Below the pieces are notes generated by a model. The model saw nothing but the letters and a program-made list of their open reading frames with translations, was not told where the DNA came from and did not search any database. From contig JAKAPU010000154.1 of the NCBI GenBank assembly GCA_021806865.1, positions 1-6,337 of the forward strand: a DNA stretch of 6,337 bases, written 5' to 3'. Below are positions 1 through 5,807 of this stretch, in pieces. Position 1 is the stretch's first letter, and each line of letters starts with the position of its first letter. The stretch comes from an archaeon. GTDB lineage: Archaea; Thermoproteota; Nitrososphaeria; Nitrososphaerales; CADDZS01. The translations under genes were made by a program, and so were the position numbers.

Positions 1-1295
1 TCTCTGAGTTGTGAAGCAATTTCTGCTTCAGGGGCTCCTCCACCAGCGACGATTGCTGGTTTTTCCAGAACGTCCTTCACCACCATCAGCGCATCGTGCA
101 TGCTCCTTTCTGCTTCGTCAACAACACGTTGAGAGCCACCGCGAACCAGTATCGACACAGCCTTCGGATTCTTGCAGCCTTCGACGAACACCCACTTGTC
201 TGTCTCGACCTTTCTTTCTTCAACGAGTTGGGCAGCACCCAGATCTTTCGATGTCAAGTCTTCCAAGTTGGTGACGATACGCGCGCCAGTAGCCTTCGCG
301 AGTTTTGTCATGTCTGACTCTTTGGCCCTTCTAACTGCGAGAATACCCTTCTTCGCGAGGTAGTGCTGTGCAACGTCATCGATTCCCTTCTGGCAGATGA
401 GGACGTTAGCTCCGACTGACGAGACCTTGTCCACCATTGCAGAGAGCATCGAGTTTTCCTCGTCCAGGAACCTCTTCATCTGGCTAGGGTCGTTGATCCT
501 GATCTCTGCAGAGAATTCTGTCTTTTCGATTTCTAAAGGAGAGTTGACAAGCGCTATCTTTGCAGCATCCACGCGCTTTGGCATGCCAGCGTGCACAACT
601 TCCTTGTCCAGAACGATTCCCTTGATTAGTGCGGTATCGGATGTCGAACCTCCTGGCTTTTTCTCCACTTTCACGTTGTCGAGATCAACTTTGTAAGACT
701 CGACGTCGGTCTTCTCGGCAACCTGAAGCAGTGCATCAACGATCAGAGCAGCCAGATCGGCGCTGTTGTCTGCGACGAGTTTCGTCTGCATGCTTGTCTG
801 AGCAATATGATTGAGAGATGCCTTGTCTGTCGGCTTCACCTTGACGGAGATTTGCTCCAAGATTTCCAAGGCCTTTTCTGCCGCCTTTCTGTATCCGTCA
901 ACAATGATTGTAGGGTGAACGTCCTTTCCAATTAGGTCTTCTGCCTTCTCAAGCAAGGCTCCAGCGAGAACAACTGCGGAAGTCGTGCCGTCCCCGACCT
1001 CATTGTCGGTAGTCTTTGATATCTCGACTAGCATCTTGGCTGCCGGGTGTTGGACATCGATTTCTTTCAGAATCGTCGCACCATCGTTCGTGATTGTCAC
1101 GTCACCTAGGCTGTCGACTAGCATCTTGTCCATTCCCCTTGGTCCAAGACTCGTCTTCACAACCTCCGCGATTAATTTTGCCGCGTAGATGTTGTTTCTC
1201 TGAGCTTCATTTCCCCTAACTTGTGATGAACCTTCCTTCAGGATCAGAACCGGCTGTCCTGTTGAAGTAGTAGCAGGTATTGCTGTTGCAGACAT
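1..1295 (-). CDS. Thermosome subunit (group II chaperonin), C-terminus cut off by window edge
   Basis: ATP-dependent cytosolic chaperonin subunit that assembles into a double-ring folding chamber. The minus-strand frame is open from the ATG at 1295-1293 to the left edge and gives 431 residues; family members are about 540-560, so roughly the last 110-130 are missing. Visible family motifs are [10 protein letters not shown] (residues 49-58), NDGATIL (70-76), GDGTT (101-105, with the conserved nucleotide-site Asp at 102), HDAL (400-403, with the conserved ATPase Asp at 401) and the GGGAPE motif starting at 418. The equatorial domain's first half, both intermediate segments and the apical domain are therefore present, and the second equatorial half is only begun. 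The start is supported by an AGGTG Shine-Dalgarno-like site 7 nt upstream. The gene is divergent from the HEFLH protein gene. Archaea often carry several thermosome paralogues (alpha, beta, gamma), and the sequence alone does not say which one this is. The family assignment is essentially certain. Confidence 0.97.
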   Translation of the reverse strand, partial: MSATAIPATTSTGQPVLILKEGSSQVRGNEAQRNNIYAAKLIAEVVKTSLGPRGMDKMLVDSLGDVTITNDGATILKEIDVQHPAAKMLVEISKTTDNEVGDGTTSAVVLAGALLEKAEDLIGKDVHPTIIVDGYRKAAEKALEILEQISVKVKPTDKASLNHIAQTSMQTKLVADNSADLAALIVDALLQVAEKTDVESYKVDLDNVKVEKKPGGSTSDTALIKGIVLDKEVVHAGMPKRVDAAKIALVNSPLEIEKTEFSAEIRINDPSQMKRFLDEENSMLSAMVDKVSSVGANVLICQKGIDDVAQHYLAKKGILAVRRAKESDMTKLAKATGARIVTNLEDLTSKDLGAAQLVEERKVETDKWVFVEGCKNPKAVSILVRGGSQRVVDEAERSMHDALMVVKDVLEKPAIVAGGGAPEAEIASQLR

Positions 1296-1302
1296 TTTGT
1301 TA

Positions 1303-1307
1303 CACCT
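1303..1307 (-). promoter_or_regulatory. Shine-Dalgarno site of the thermosome gene
   Basis: The minus strand reads AGGTG followed by 7 nt and then the ATG at 1295. This fits the archaeal GGTG-type ribosome binding core and supports the chosen thermosome start, which yields the typical short polar N-terminus before the QPVLILKEG segment. Confidence 0.6.
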
Positions 1308-1340
1308 TTGAGGTACTTTTTCCGTTTACTCGCCGTTGGT

Positions 1341-1350
1341 TCATAAATTT
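1341..1350 (-). promoter_or_regulatory. Probable TATA box of the thermosome gene
   Basis: The minus strand reads AAATTTATGA, preceded by an A-rich stretch (ACAA) that could act as the BRE. The centre lies about 50 nt before the ATG. With the usual archaeal spacing of about 25 nt from TATA to transcription start, the mRNA would begin near 1320 and carry a leader of about 25 nt that includes the AGGTG site. The assignment rests on pattern and spacing only. Confidence 0.4.
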
Positions 1351-1409
1351 TGTGGGTTTACCTCAGCGCTCCAGCAAAACAACATTCGATTACTCTTTGT
1401 TCAAGTCGC

Positions 1410-1441
1410 AATAAATTGGCTCTTCTTGGAATATTTTATTA
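1410..1441 (+). promoter_or_regulatory. Probable promoter of the HEFLH protein gene
   Basis: Two AT-rich TATA-like elements precede the ATG at 1457: AATAAATT at 1410-1417 and TATTTTATTA at 1432-1441. The second is centred about 20 nt before the ATG, which would place transcription start at or very near the start codon and imply a leaderless mRNA. The first would give a leader of about 17 nt. No Shine-Dalgarno sequence is visible before 1457, which favours the leaderless reading. Which element is used cannot be decided from sequence. Confidence 0.4.
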
Positions 1442-1456
1442 CCCTTGCACTTGGCG

Positions 1457-2140
1457 ATGATTGGCCGGGTAGACCAAGTGGACCCACTCTTCAAGATTCC
1501 GGCCAGTCAATTGCTGGATAGGCGAACGAAGAAGAGCATCACGACTAAGCTGAAGTATGTGGCGGCTGCGATCAAGGAAGTCGAATCGTTCTCTGGGATA
1601 TCTTATCCCCCGTACTATGTGGAACCGGTGCTCACAATCGTCGAAGCAGGCGACAACATCGGGGGGGTGGGAGTCATGTATGCGAGAACAATACCCATCG
1701 AGGCCAAAGGGGTCGTCCAGATTGTCATTGAGCTTTCGGCTCCGCTACTGCTTTACTCAACGAAAAAAATACTGCGTCTTGTCCTCAGCCACGAATTCCT
1801 CCACTACGTCGAGCTTGTGAGAAATTTTTCAAAAATGGATATCGTTTCACAGATCACTTCCAGCTCGATGTACGAGGAGAGACATACGGACTACTCTCGT
1901 GCGGTGGATCCCTCAAAGGTTTTCTCCAACAAGACTCTGGTGAGAGAGCTCAACAAGCGGACATCAACGGGCCTGGATGACGAGAAACTAAATCTGAAGT
2001 GCAAGGAAAAGTGGATCGAAAAGGGCATGCCAGTGAGAAAGATTCCACTCGGTCAAAACCAAGTGAACATCTCCGTAGAGGCAATTGTTCGTTCGAATTT
2101 CGATCCGAAGCTAAAGGAACTGATTTCTCGACTGGTCTAG
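1457..2140 (+). CDS. Uncharacterised protein with HExxH zinc-metallopeptidase motif
   Basis: I do not recognise a named family. The product is 227 residues from the ATG at 1457; in-frame TTG codons at 1445 and 1451 would add only two to four residues and fit the promoter less well. It has no signal peptide or clear membrane segment, so it is probably cytosolic. A hydrophobic helix leads into SHEFLHYVEL, with the HEFLH motif at residues 112-116. Such a motif usually supplies two zinc-binding His and the catalytic Glu. A third ligand could be Glu140 or Glu141 (in MYEERHTDY), which would resemble gluzincin spacing, or His143; this is inference. The segment before it (about residues 55-100) looks like alternating beta strands, including VGVMYARTIPIE and VVQIVIEL, as in minimal metallopeptidase folds. 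The C-terminal 70 residues are charged. The gene is divergent from the thermosome and stands alone on its strand until the next gene 131 nt later. Protease activity is plausible but unproven. Confidence 0.8.
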   Translation: MIGRVDQVDPLFKIPASQLLDRRTKKSITTKLKYVAAAIKEVESFSGISYPPYYVEPVLTIVEAGDNIGGVGVMYARTIPIEAKGVVQIVIELSAPLLLYSTKKILRLVLSHEFLHYVELVRNFSKMDIVSQITSSSMYEERHTDYSRAVDPSKVFSNKTLVRELNKRTSTGLDDEKLNLKCKEKWIEKGMPVRKIPLGQNQVNISVEAIVRSNFDPKLKELISRLV

Positions 2141-2212
2141 AGGTTAGTCTGAAAGGGCGTCTAATTGAAAAGCCAAAAGCTCGATTTTCCACTTGTTCCA
2201 GCGTGCAAAGCA

Positions 2213-2220
2213 TTTAGAAA
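2213..2220 (+). promoter_or_regulatory. Possible TATA box of the nucleotidyltransferase-kinase gene
   Basis: TTTAGAAA preceded by GCAAAGCA lies in the 131-nt gap between the two plus-strand genes. Its centre is about 56 nt before the TTG start, so transcription would begin near 2242 and leave a leader of about 30 nt containing the GGAGGA site. The match to the TTTAWA consensus is imperfect. The rest of the gap (2141-2271) shows no tRNA, hairpin or small ORF that I would support. Confidence 0.3.
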
Positions 2221-2254
2221 GTCGCAGGCCGATCAAAGCCTCAGCACTTGCGCC

Positions 2255-2260
2255 GGAGGA
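2255..2260 (+). promoter_or_regulatory. Shine-Dalgarno site that fixes the TTG start of the nucleotidyltransferase-kinase gene
   Basis: GGAGGA is a strong match to the anti-Shine-Dalgarno complement and is followed by 11 nt and then TTG at 2272. An in-frame TAG occupies 2269-2271, so no earlier start is possible. No ATG or GTG lies in frame before the conserved YGS motif. The site therefore supports the TTG as the true initiator. Confidence 0.6.
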
Positions 2261-2271
2261 TTTTGTCGTAG

Positions 2272-3909
2272 TTGAGAGGACTAGAGGTCGCTGAAAGAGA
2301 GAAGATCAGCAAGACCATAGCTCAAATAGTAAAGAAAAGGGAGGTTGTCGCCCTGTGCGCCTACGGATCCCAAGTTGCGGGCTATGCAACGAAGGATAGC
2401 GACTATGACGTAATAGTTGTGCTGAGGCCGTTCAACCAGAGGATCAAATACTACTACCTCAAAGACGATGTGGATTGCGCAGCTCTGGTCGTAGATCCCA
2501 AATCTTTCGAGAATGACTGCACAAAGTCGAGCCTTGGAGAATTTGTTTCTGGTAGGCTCCTGAACGTCCACGAGCCCTTGGAGGGCGAGGCGTTCCTGAA
2601 GCGAAATGAAGTGGCTTACAAGAAGCGCGTCATTTTGGAAGGGCTTTCCGAAGCATATGCCGAAAATATGGAGTTTACAAGTGAGATTAGATTCCCGCTC
2701 AGCTACTTTCTGTTCGAGAAGCTAAGGAAGAGGGCGACCATCTATCCGCCGGTGGTCTATAGTTACGCACGCACCTACGACGACGAACTACTCTCTGAAA
2801 ATCTATCCCACTCGCTTTTGGGATTCAGGTCCGCAGCAGTCGAACTTGCAAACGAAGGGATTATCGAGCTAAAAGATGATGTTGTATCGGTTTCTACGCA
2901 AGCGTTCCGAGGTGGTTTGTCCGCTCGCATAGAAGCCGCGGCTTCGTTCACAAACAAGAGCCTGAGGCAGTATGCCATACACGGATACGCAGGGAGAGTC
3001 AGGCCTGACGTTGTCGGGAAGGAAGTGATTTCTAAGATTTCACGATCCAAGAAAGCTGGTAAGCTTCCCGATCGCATAGCAAATCCAAAAAAGGAGTGGA
3101 CGCTAGAAGCTGGGAAGTTGTTTGTTTCCAGCGATGACTGGGTCTCGGATCTTGCCGCGCACATGGGCATGGAGCGCGAGTCATTTTCTGTATCCAACGG
3201 TGCTCTAGGAGAATTTTACAATTCGGCGAGCTTTTACACCCTCAATGACGGCGAAAAGTCATACGCGATTGCAGTCAAGAAGTTCAACGACGTCAAAGGC
3301 ATGAAGTGGGGTGTGTTGAACCTATGGTCTCTTCGTTCCGCCAGGTTCACCGTGAACGCAATGCAAAGAATGTGGCGAGAGTACAAGGCAAAACAGGAAA
3401 TAGTGAGATTCGGCTTAAACACACCGAGAGTAATTGCAGTATTTCTATCGCAGAGGACGATGGTGACCGAGTTTGTTCGCGGAACCGACCTGTCGCGGTT
3501 GGAGACGAGCTATCTCGACGGAGAGACAGACAACATCGAACCAATTTCCAGATTTGGAGAAGAACTTGCCTTACTGCACAACAACGACTACTGCATGGGA
3601 GACACAAAGCCAAGCAACGCGATACTAGCTGAAGGAGATGGGAAGATTTACTTCACCGACCTCGAACAGGCGCTCCCCGGCGGCAACAAGGTGTGGGATA
3701 TTGCAGAATTCATCTACTACTCCGCAAGATTCACTCTGAAGGAGGAACGCGCGAGAAAGCTGGTGAAATCATTCGTGGACGGCTATCAAGCCAAGGCCGA
3801 AGACAAGTCAGTAGTCCGCAAATCCTTCGATCTCAGATACAGGGCCCCATTTCAGGCGTTTGTGGCGCCAAACATACTGAGCGCCCTAAAGAGTGATCTG
3901 GCGGAGTAG
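2272..3909 (+). CDS. Nucleotidyltransferase domain fused to a Bud32/RIO-like protein kinase domain
   Basis: This is a 545-residue, two-enzyme fusion. Residues 1-115 are a minimal Pol-beta-type nucleotidyltransferase: YGSQVAGYATKDSDYD contains the GS pair (32-33) and the DxD metal ligands (Asp44, Asp46), with Asp68 or Asp75 as third acidic candidate. Residues of about 120-300 are of unknown fold; part of this (about 160-210, ending ELANEGIIELKDDVVSV) looks like a winged helix. Residues of about 305-530 resemble Bud32/RIO/Kdo-type kinases: the AVK lysine (Lys336), a helix-C Glu (Glu370 in MWREYK), the hinge-like MVTEFVRG, the catalytic loop MGDTKPSN (442-449, Asp444 and Asn449) and the metal-binding DLE (463-465) in place of DFG. 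The usual His of HGD is Met442. The start is TTG directly after an in-frame TAG, backed by GGAGGA. The stop abuts the rps27ae stop. Substrates are unknown; tRNA or protein modification is a guess from kinase kinship and from the usual kae1-bud32 location. Both domains keep their key catalytic acids, so activity is likely. Confidence 0.88.
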   Translation: MRGLEVAEREKISKTIAQIVKKREVVALCAYGSQVAGYATKDSDYDVIVVLRPFNQRIKYYYLKDDVDCAALVVDPKSFENDCTKSSLGEFVSGRLLNVHEPLEGEAFLKRNEVAYKKRVILEGLSEAYAENMEFTSEIRFPLSYFLFEKLRKRATIYPPVVYSYARTYDDELLSENLSHSLLGFRSAAVELANEGIIELKDDVVSVSTQAFRGGLSARIEAAASFTNKSLRQYAIHGYAGRVRPDVVGKEVISKISRSKKAGKLPDRIANPKKEWTLEAGKLFVSSDDWVSDLAAHMGMERESFSVSNGALGEFYNSASFYTLNDGEKSYAIAVKKFNDVKGMKWGVLNLWSLRSARFTVNAMQRMWREYKAKQEIVRFGLNTPRVIAVFLSQRTMVTEFVRGTDLSRLETSYLDGETDNIEPISRFGEELALLHNNDYCMGDTKPSNAILAEGDGKIYFTDLEQALPGGNKVWDIAEFIYYSARFTLKEERARKLVKSFVDGYQAKAEDKSVVRKSFDLRYRAPFQAFVAPNILSALKSDLAE

Positions 3910-4155
3910 TTACTTCGCCTTTTTGAAACTGGTATAACCACATTTGCCGCAGGTGAGCCTGTCCTTGTGCTCCGCAAGGAATGCGCCACGTCCACACCTT
4001 GGGCATTCCTTTCGTAACCGGTTCACGGTGTCTCCCTTGACCTGATAGAATTTGTAAACAGGAGATTCGACTCTCTCCTTCTTCTTTGCCGGCGCTGCCT
4101 TCGCTTCTGGCTTTGCCTCGGCCGGTTTTGCTTCTGCTGGCTTTTGTTCCGACAT
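3910..4155 (-). CDS. rps27ae: Small ribosomal subunit protein eS31 (S27ae)
   Basis: Zinc-ribbon protein of the 30S subunit, the archaeal counterpart of the ribosomal part of eukaryotic ubiquitin-S27a fusions; no ubiquitin domain is present here. The 81-residue product has four zinc-ligand cysteines, CPRC at residues 51-54 and CGKC at 69-72, in a core (about 31-81) that includes YKFYQVKGD and LRKECPRCG and matches the family. The first 30 residues are an unusual low-complexity extension with repeats of KPAEA; typical archaeal S27ae proteins are about 50-65 residues and lack it. The start is ATG at 4155-4153, with a GTGA element overlapping the rps24e stop. It lies 11 nt after rps24e on the same strand and is surely co-transcribed with it. 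Its TAA is immediately adjacent to the TAG of the convergent kinase gene. Confidence 0.95.
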   Translation of the reverse strand: MSEQKPAEAKPAEAKPEAKAAPAKKKERVESPVYKFYQVKGDTVNRLRKECPRCGRGAFLAEHKDRLTCGKCGYTSFKKAK

Positions 4156-4163
4156 TTACTAAT

Positions 4164-4167
4164 TCAC
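4164..4167 (-). promoter_or_regulatory. Weak ribosome binding site of rps27ae overlapping the rps24e stop
   Basis: The minus strand reads TAGTGA, where the TAG is the rps24e stop (4169-4167) and GTGA (4167-4164) is the partial GGTGA core, 8 nt before the ATG at 4155. The arrangement suggests that rps27ae translation is coupled to termination on rps24e. Confidence 0.4.
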
Positions 4168-4514
4168 TATGCCTTCTTTTCCGCTGCCGGTGCGGCCTTC
4201 TGCTTAGCCGCTTCCTTTGCCTGCTTTCTTTCTTCCTTTGAAAGCTGTCTAATCTTCATGTATTTGGGGAGTTGCACGTCGACGAGCTTAAGGTCTGAGT
4301 ACACGTAAGCCTTTGCCAAAAGGTCTCTAGAGCCGAACTTGCTGCTCAATGACACAATCTTCACACCATCCTTCTTTACGCCTAATCGCGTCGCAATAGC
4401 TTCAGCAGCTGCCTGCCTTGTGATGAGGCCGCTACCCAATGCAAACGAGCAAACAAGCTCCTTTCTTGAGAGCAGTTTGTTCTCGTTCTCCGATACAATC
4501 TCGAGTGTTGACAA
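4167..4514 (-). CDS. rps24e: Small ribosomal subunit protein eS24
   Basis: Ribosomal protein of the archaeal/eukaryotic small subunit. The 115-residue product begins LEIVSENENKLLSRKEL, matching the family opening of the type 'ENPLLxRKE', and continues with the typical RQAAAEAIATRLGVKKDGVKIV helix-strand unit and the FGSRDLLAKAYVYSD segment, which corresponds to the conserved FGxxxxxGxAxVY motif. The last 25 residues are a Lys/Ala-rich tail (KQAKEAAKQKAAPAAEKKA), longer and simpler than in many archaea. The initiator is TTG at 4514-4512: an in-frame TAA lies directly before it (4517-4515), so no upstream start exists, and starting later would remove the conserved first strand. Downstream is rps27ae, 11 nt away. 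A TATA-like element at 4554-4562 suggests its own promoter inside the larger cluster. Confidence 0.95.
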   Translation of the reverse strand: MSTLEIVSENENKLLSRKELVCSFALGSGLITRQAAAEAIATRLGVKKDGVKIVSLSSKFGSRDLLAKAYVYSDLKLVDVQLPKYMKIRQLSKEERKQAKEAAKQKAAPAAEKKA

Positions 4515-4553
4515 TTACCAGTTCACGTATCTTTTCCCTTTTGGTTTTCAGTG

Positions 4554-4562
4554 AATATTTAA
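4554..4562 (-). promoter_or_regulatory. Probable TATA box of the rps24e-rps27ae transcript
   Basis: The minus strand reads TTAAATATT in the 64-nt gap between the dephospho-CoA kinase fusion gene and rps24e. The centre is about 44 nt before the TTG, which predicts transcription start near 4532 and a leader of about 17 nt. The run of A residues further on (AAAGGGAAAAG) is not a convincing ribosome binding site. Read-through from the upstream genes remains possible. Confidence 0.5.
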
Positions 4563-4578
4563 TCGTTTATTGCGAGAG

Positions 4579-5571
4579 TCACTCTGTCATCACAGATCTC
4601 CACGCCCAGCGGGAACTGCCAAAATAGTTCAGAACAAAAGCCGCAAGCACGGCAGTCAAGTAGCTCCAAACGTAGAAAACCCCAAAGCTATTGAGAATGA
4701 AAAAGACCACTGAATTAAGAGCAAGTCCAGCCAAGCTGACAATGTTGTATTTCACCAGTCGGTAGAGTCTCCGAATCGCCCCGCCGCCTGATGAGTGATT
4801 TTGCTTGAACGTGAACACATCATTCAGAACAAAGTTGCTAACAATTGTCAATTCCACAGAGATTGTATTGGCGATTGCTGGGTGTAGCCAAATCTTCAGA
4901 ATTGTAAGCAGGACCAATCCGACCACGACACCGCTTGCACCCACTGTCATGAACTTGATGAGGACAGCGTTTTGTCGGATAGCAGCGCGTGGTGATTTCA
5001 TCATCTGAATGATTGAGAGTCGAGACTCCTTGGTGTCTTCTGCATCAGAAGAGATGCCCATGTCCTGCAGATATCCACGCGCTTTCTCTCTAGCGTCGGT
5101 GACACGAACGACCACCAACCCTTCAAGCGGTTGACCGTATAGCACCACTGTGTCATCAGGAAAGAGTGACAGAACGGGTAGCACTAGAAGATCTTCTTCT
5201 CCTTCTACCTGCAGTCTTAGCGATCTCTTAGTATCCCTTTGAATTTCCTTGAGTGCCTCTTCAATTGAGGCGAGCGAGTCAGAACTTATTGAGCCTGCCG
5301 GGTTGCTTACCCTAATCAGATCTTTCACATTTCCGCTCCAAACAGGAGCCGTGCGAGACTTTCGTCGCTCGAGCAGATCGACGATTTCAAGCCTGGGTGT
5401 GAATCCGAGCTCACGAACTCTTTCCGTCGTGCGATCTCCCACACAAACGATCATTTTGCCGGAAAGCAACGGCTCAAGAGAGTCTTTTGAGACTTCCTCA
5501 TCCCTGATTAGCAATCCAAGTGGAAACTTCAGAGCCTCTCTAAGCTTTGGGCTGGCTGGGTAGAGTTTCAA
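4579..5571 (-). CDS. GTP-dependent dephospho-CoA kinase (DUF359) fused to a GtrA-like membrane domain
   Basis: A 330-residue fusion in one uninterrupted frame. Residues 1-173 correspond to the whole archaeal DUF359 family, which phosphorylates dephospho-CoA with GTP as the last step of CoA synthesis. Visible family motifs are LREALKFPLGLLI (10-22), VGDRTT (44-49), EIVD (62-65), SNPAGSIS (89-96), EGEEDLLVLP (123-132, with the acidic cluster expected at the active site) and LYGQPLEGLVVV (144-155). Residues 174-202 are a polar linker. Residues 203-330 match the GtrA family, with four predicted membrane helices at about 203-224, 232-250, 272-293 and 299-317, the SNFVLNDVFTF motif (245-255) and a terminal LNYFGSSRWAW (314-324). 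GtrA proteins are usually separate or joined to glycosyltransferases. The start is TTG at 5571-5569, the first initiator after an in-frame stop at 5614, with no clear Shine-Dalgarno. It lies 37 nt after spt4, in the conserved slot of the dephospho-CoA kinase gene. Domain assignments are firm; the purpose of the fusion is unknown. Confidence 0.9.
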   Translation of the reverse strand: MKLYPASPKLREALKFPLGLLIRDEEVSKDSLEPLLSGKMIVCVGDRTTERVRELGFTPRLEIVDLLERRKSRTAPVWSGNVKDLIRVSNPAGSISSDSLASIEEALKEIQRDTKRSLRLQVEGEEDLLVLPVLSLFPDDTVVLYGQPLEGLVVVRVTDAREKARGYLQDMGISSDAEDTKESRLSIIQMMKSPRAAIRQNAVLIKFMTVGASGVVVGLVLLTILKIWLHPAIANTISVELTIVSNFVLNDVFTFKQNHSSGGGAIRRLYRLVKYNIVSLAGLALNSVVFFILNSFGVFYVWSYLTAVLAAFVLNYFGSSRWAWRSVMTE

Positions 5572-5608
5572 GAGACTACAGCTGACTGGGCGGCAAAGAG
5601 TTACGCGA

Positions 5609-5797
5609 TCAGCTTACTTTTAGAGCATATCTTCCGGGTTTGGTAATGCTCAATGTTTTGCATATAGTAGATTTTTCTGGCTCTATGACAACGATCAAGC
5701 CTGACCAATCAGGAGTAAGTTCAGTACTATGACAGTTGGGGCAAATCTTACCTGTCGTCAGCGTCTGGCACTTTCTACATGCAAACTCTTTAGCCAA
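5609..5797 (-). CDS. spt4: Transcription elongation factor Spt4 (RpoE2)
   Basis: Small zinc protein that pairs with Spt5 to form the clamp-bridging elongation factor on archaeal RNA polymerase. The 62-residue product is of normal length. It has an N-terminal zinc ribbon with cysteines 7, 10, 19 and 22 (CRKC and CPNC), followed by the family motif SxxLTPDWSGLIVVIEPEKS and the C-terminal GRYALKV. The initiator is TTG at 5797-5795; there is only one codon between it and the in-frame TGA that ends rpo7, so no other start is possible and the first Cys follows at the expected distance. It lies 6 nt after rpo7 in the same frame and strand, the standard archaeal pairing. Confidence 0.96.
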   Translation of the reverse strand: MAKEFACRKCQTLTTGKICPNCHSTELTPDWSGLIVVIEPEKSTICKTLSITKPGRYALKVS

Positions 5798-5803
5798 ACC
5801 GAA

Positions 5804-5807
5804 TCAC
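5804..5807 (-). promoter_or_regulatory. Ribosome binding site of spt4 overlapping the rpo7 stop
   Basis: The minus strand reads AAAGTGA, whose TGA (5806-5804) is the rpo7 stop and whose GTGA is a partial GGTGAT core, 6 nt before the spt4 TTG. This implies translational coupling of spt4 to rpo7 and supports the TTG start. Confidence 0.45.

Noticed and set aside
11..1188. Several plus-strand open frames of 60-100 codons under the thermosome gene
   Set aside because: They lie opposite a continuous, motif-rich thermosome frame, have no recognisable domain, and no ribosome binding site was found.
1950..2213. Minus-strand 87-codon frame across the end of the HEFLH gene
   Set aside because: It is antisense to a supported gene and shows no family motif; its content is explained by the complementary strand of a coding region.
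2141..2271. Possible tRNA or small RNA in the gap between the two plus-strand genes
   Set aside because: No TTCRA-type arm, acceptor pairing, or C/D box pair could be found by eye; only a weak TATA-like element and the Shine-Dalgarno site are supported.
2272..2620. MNT-type antitoxin of a HEPN/MNT toxin-antitoxin pair
   Set aside because: The nucleotidyltransferase domain has the right motif, but it is part of a 545-residue chain with a kinase domain and no adjacent small HEPN gene is present.
4999..5004. Internal ATG-ATG pair (Met190-Met191) as a separate start for the GtrA domain
   Set aside because: No Shine-Dalgarno or promoter-like element precedes it and the frame is uninterrupted; a fused product is the simpler reading, although internal initiation is not excluded.
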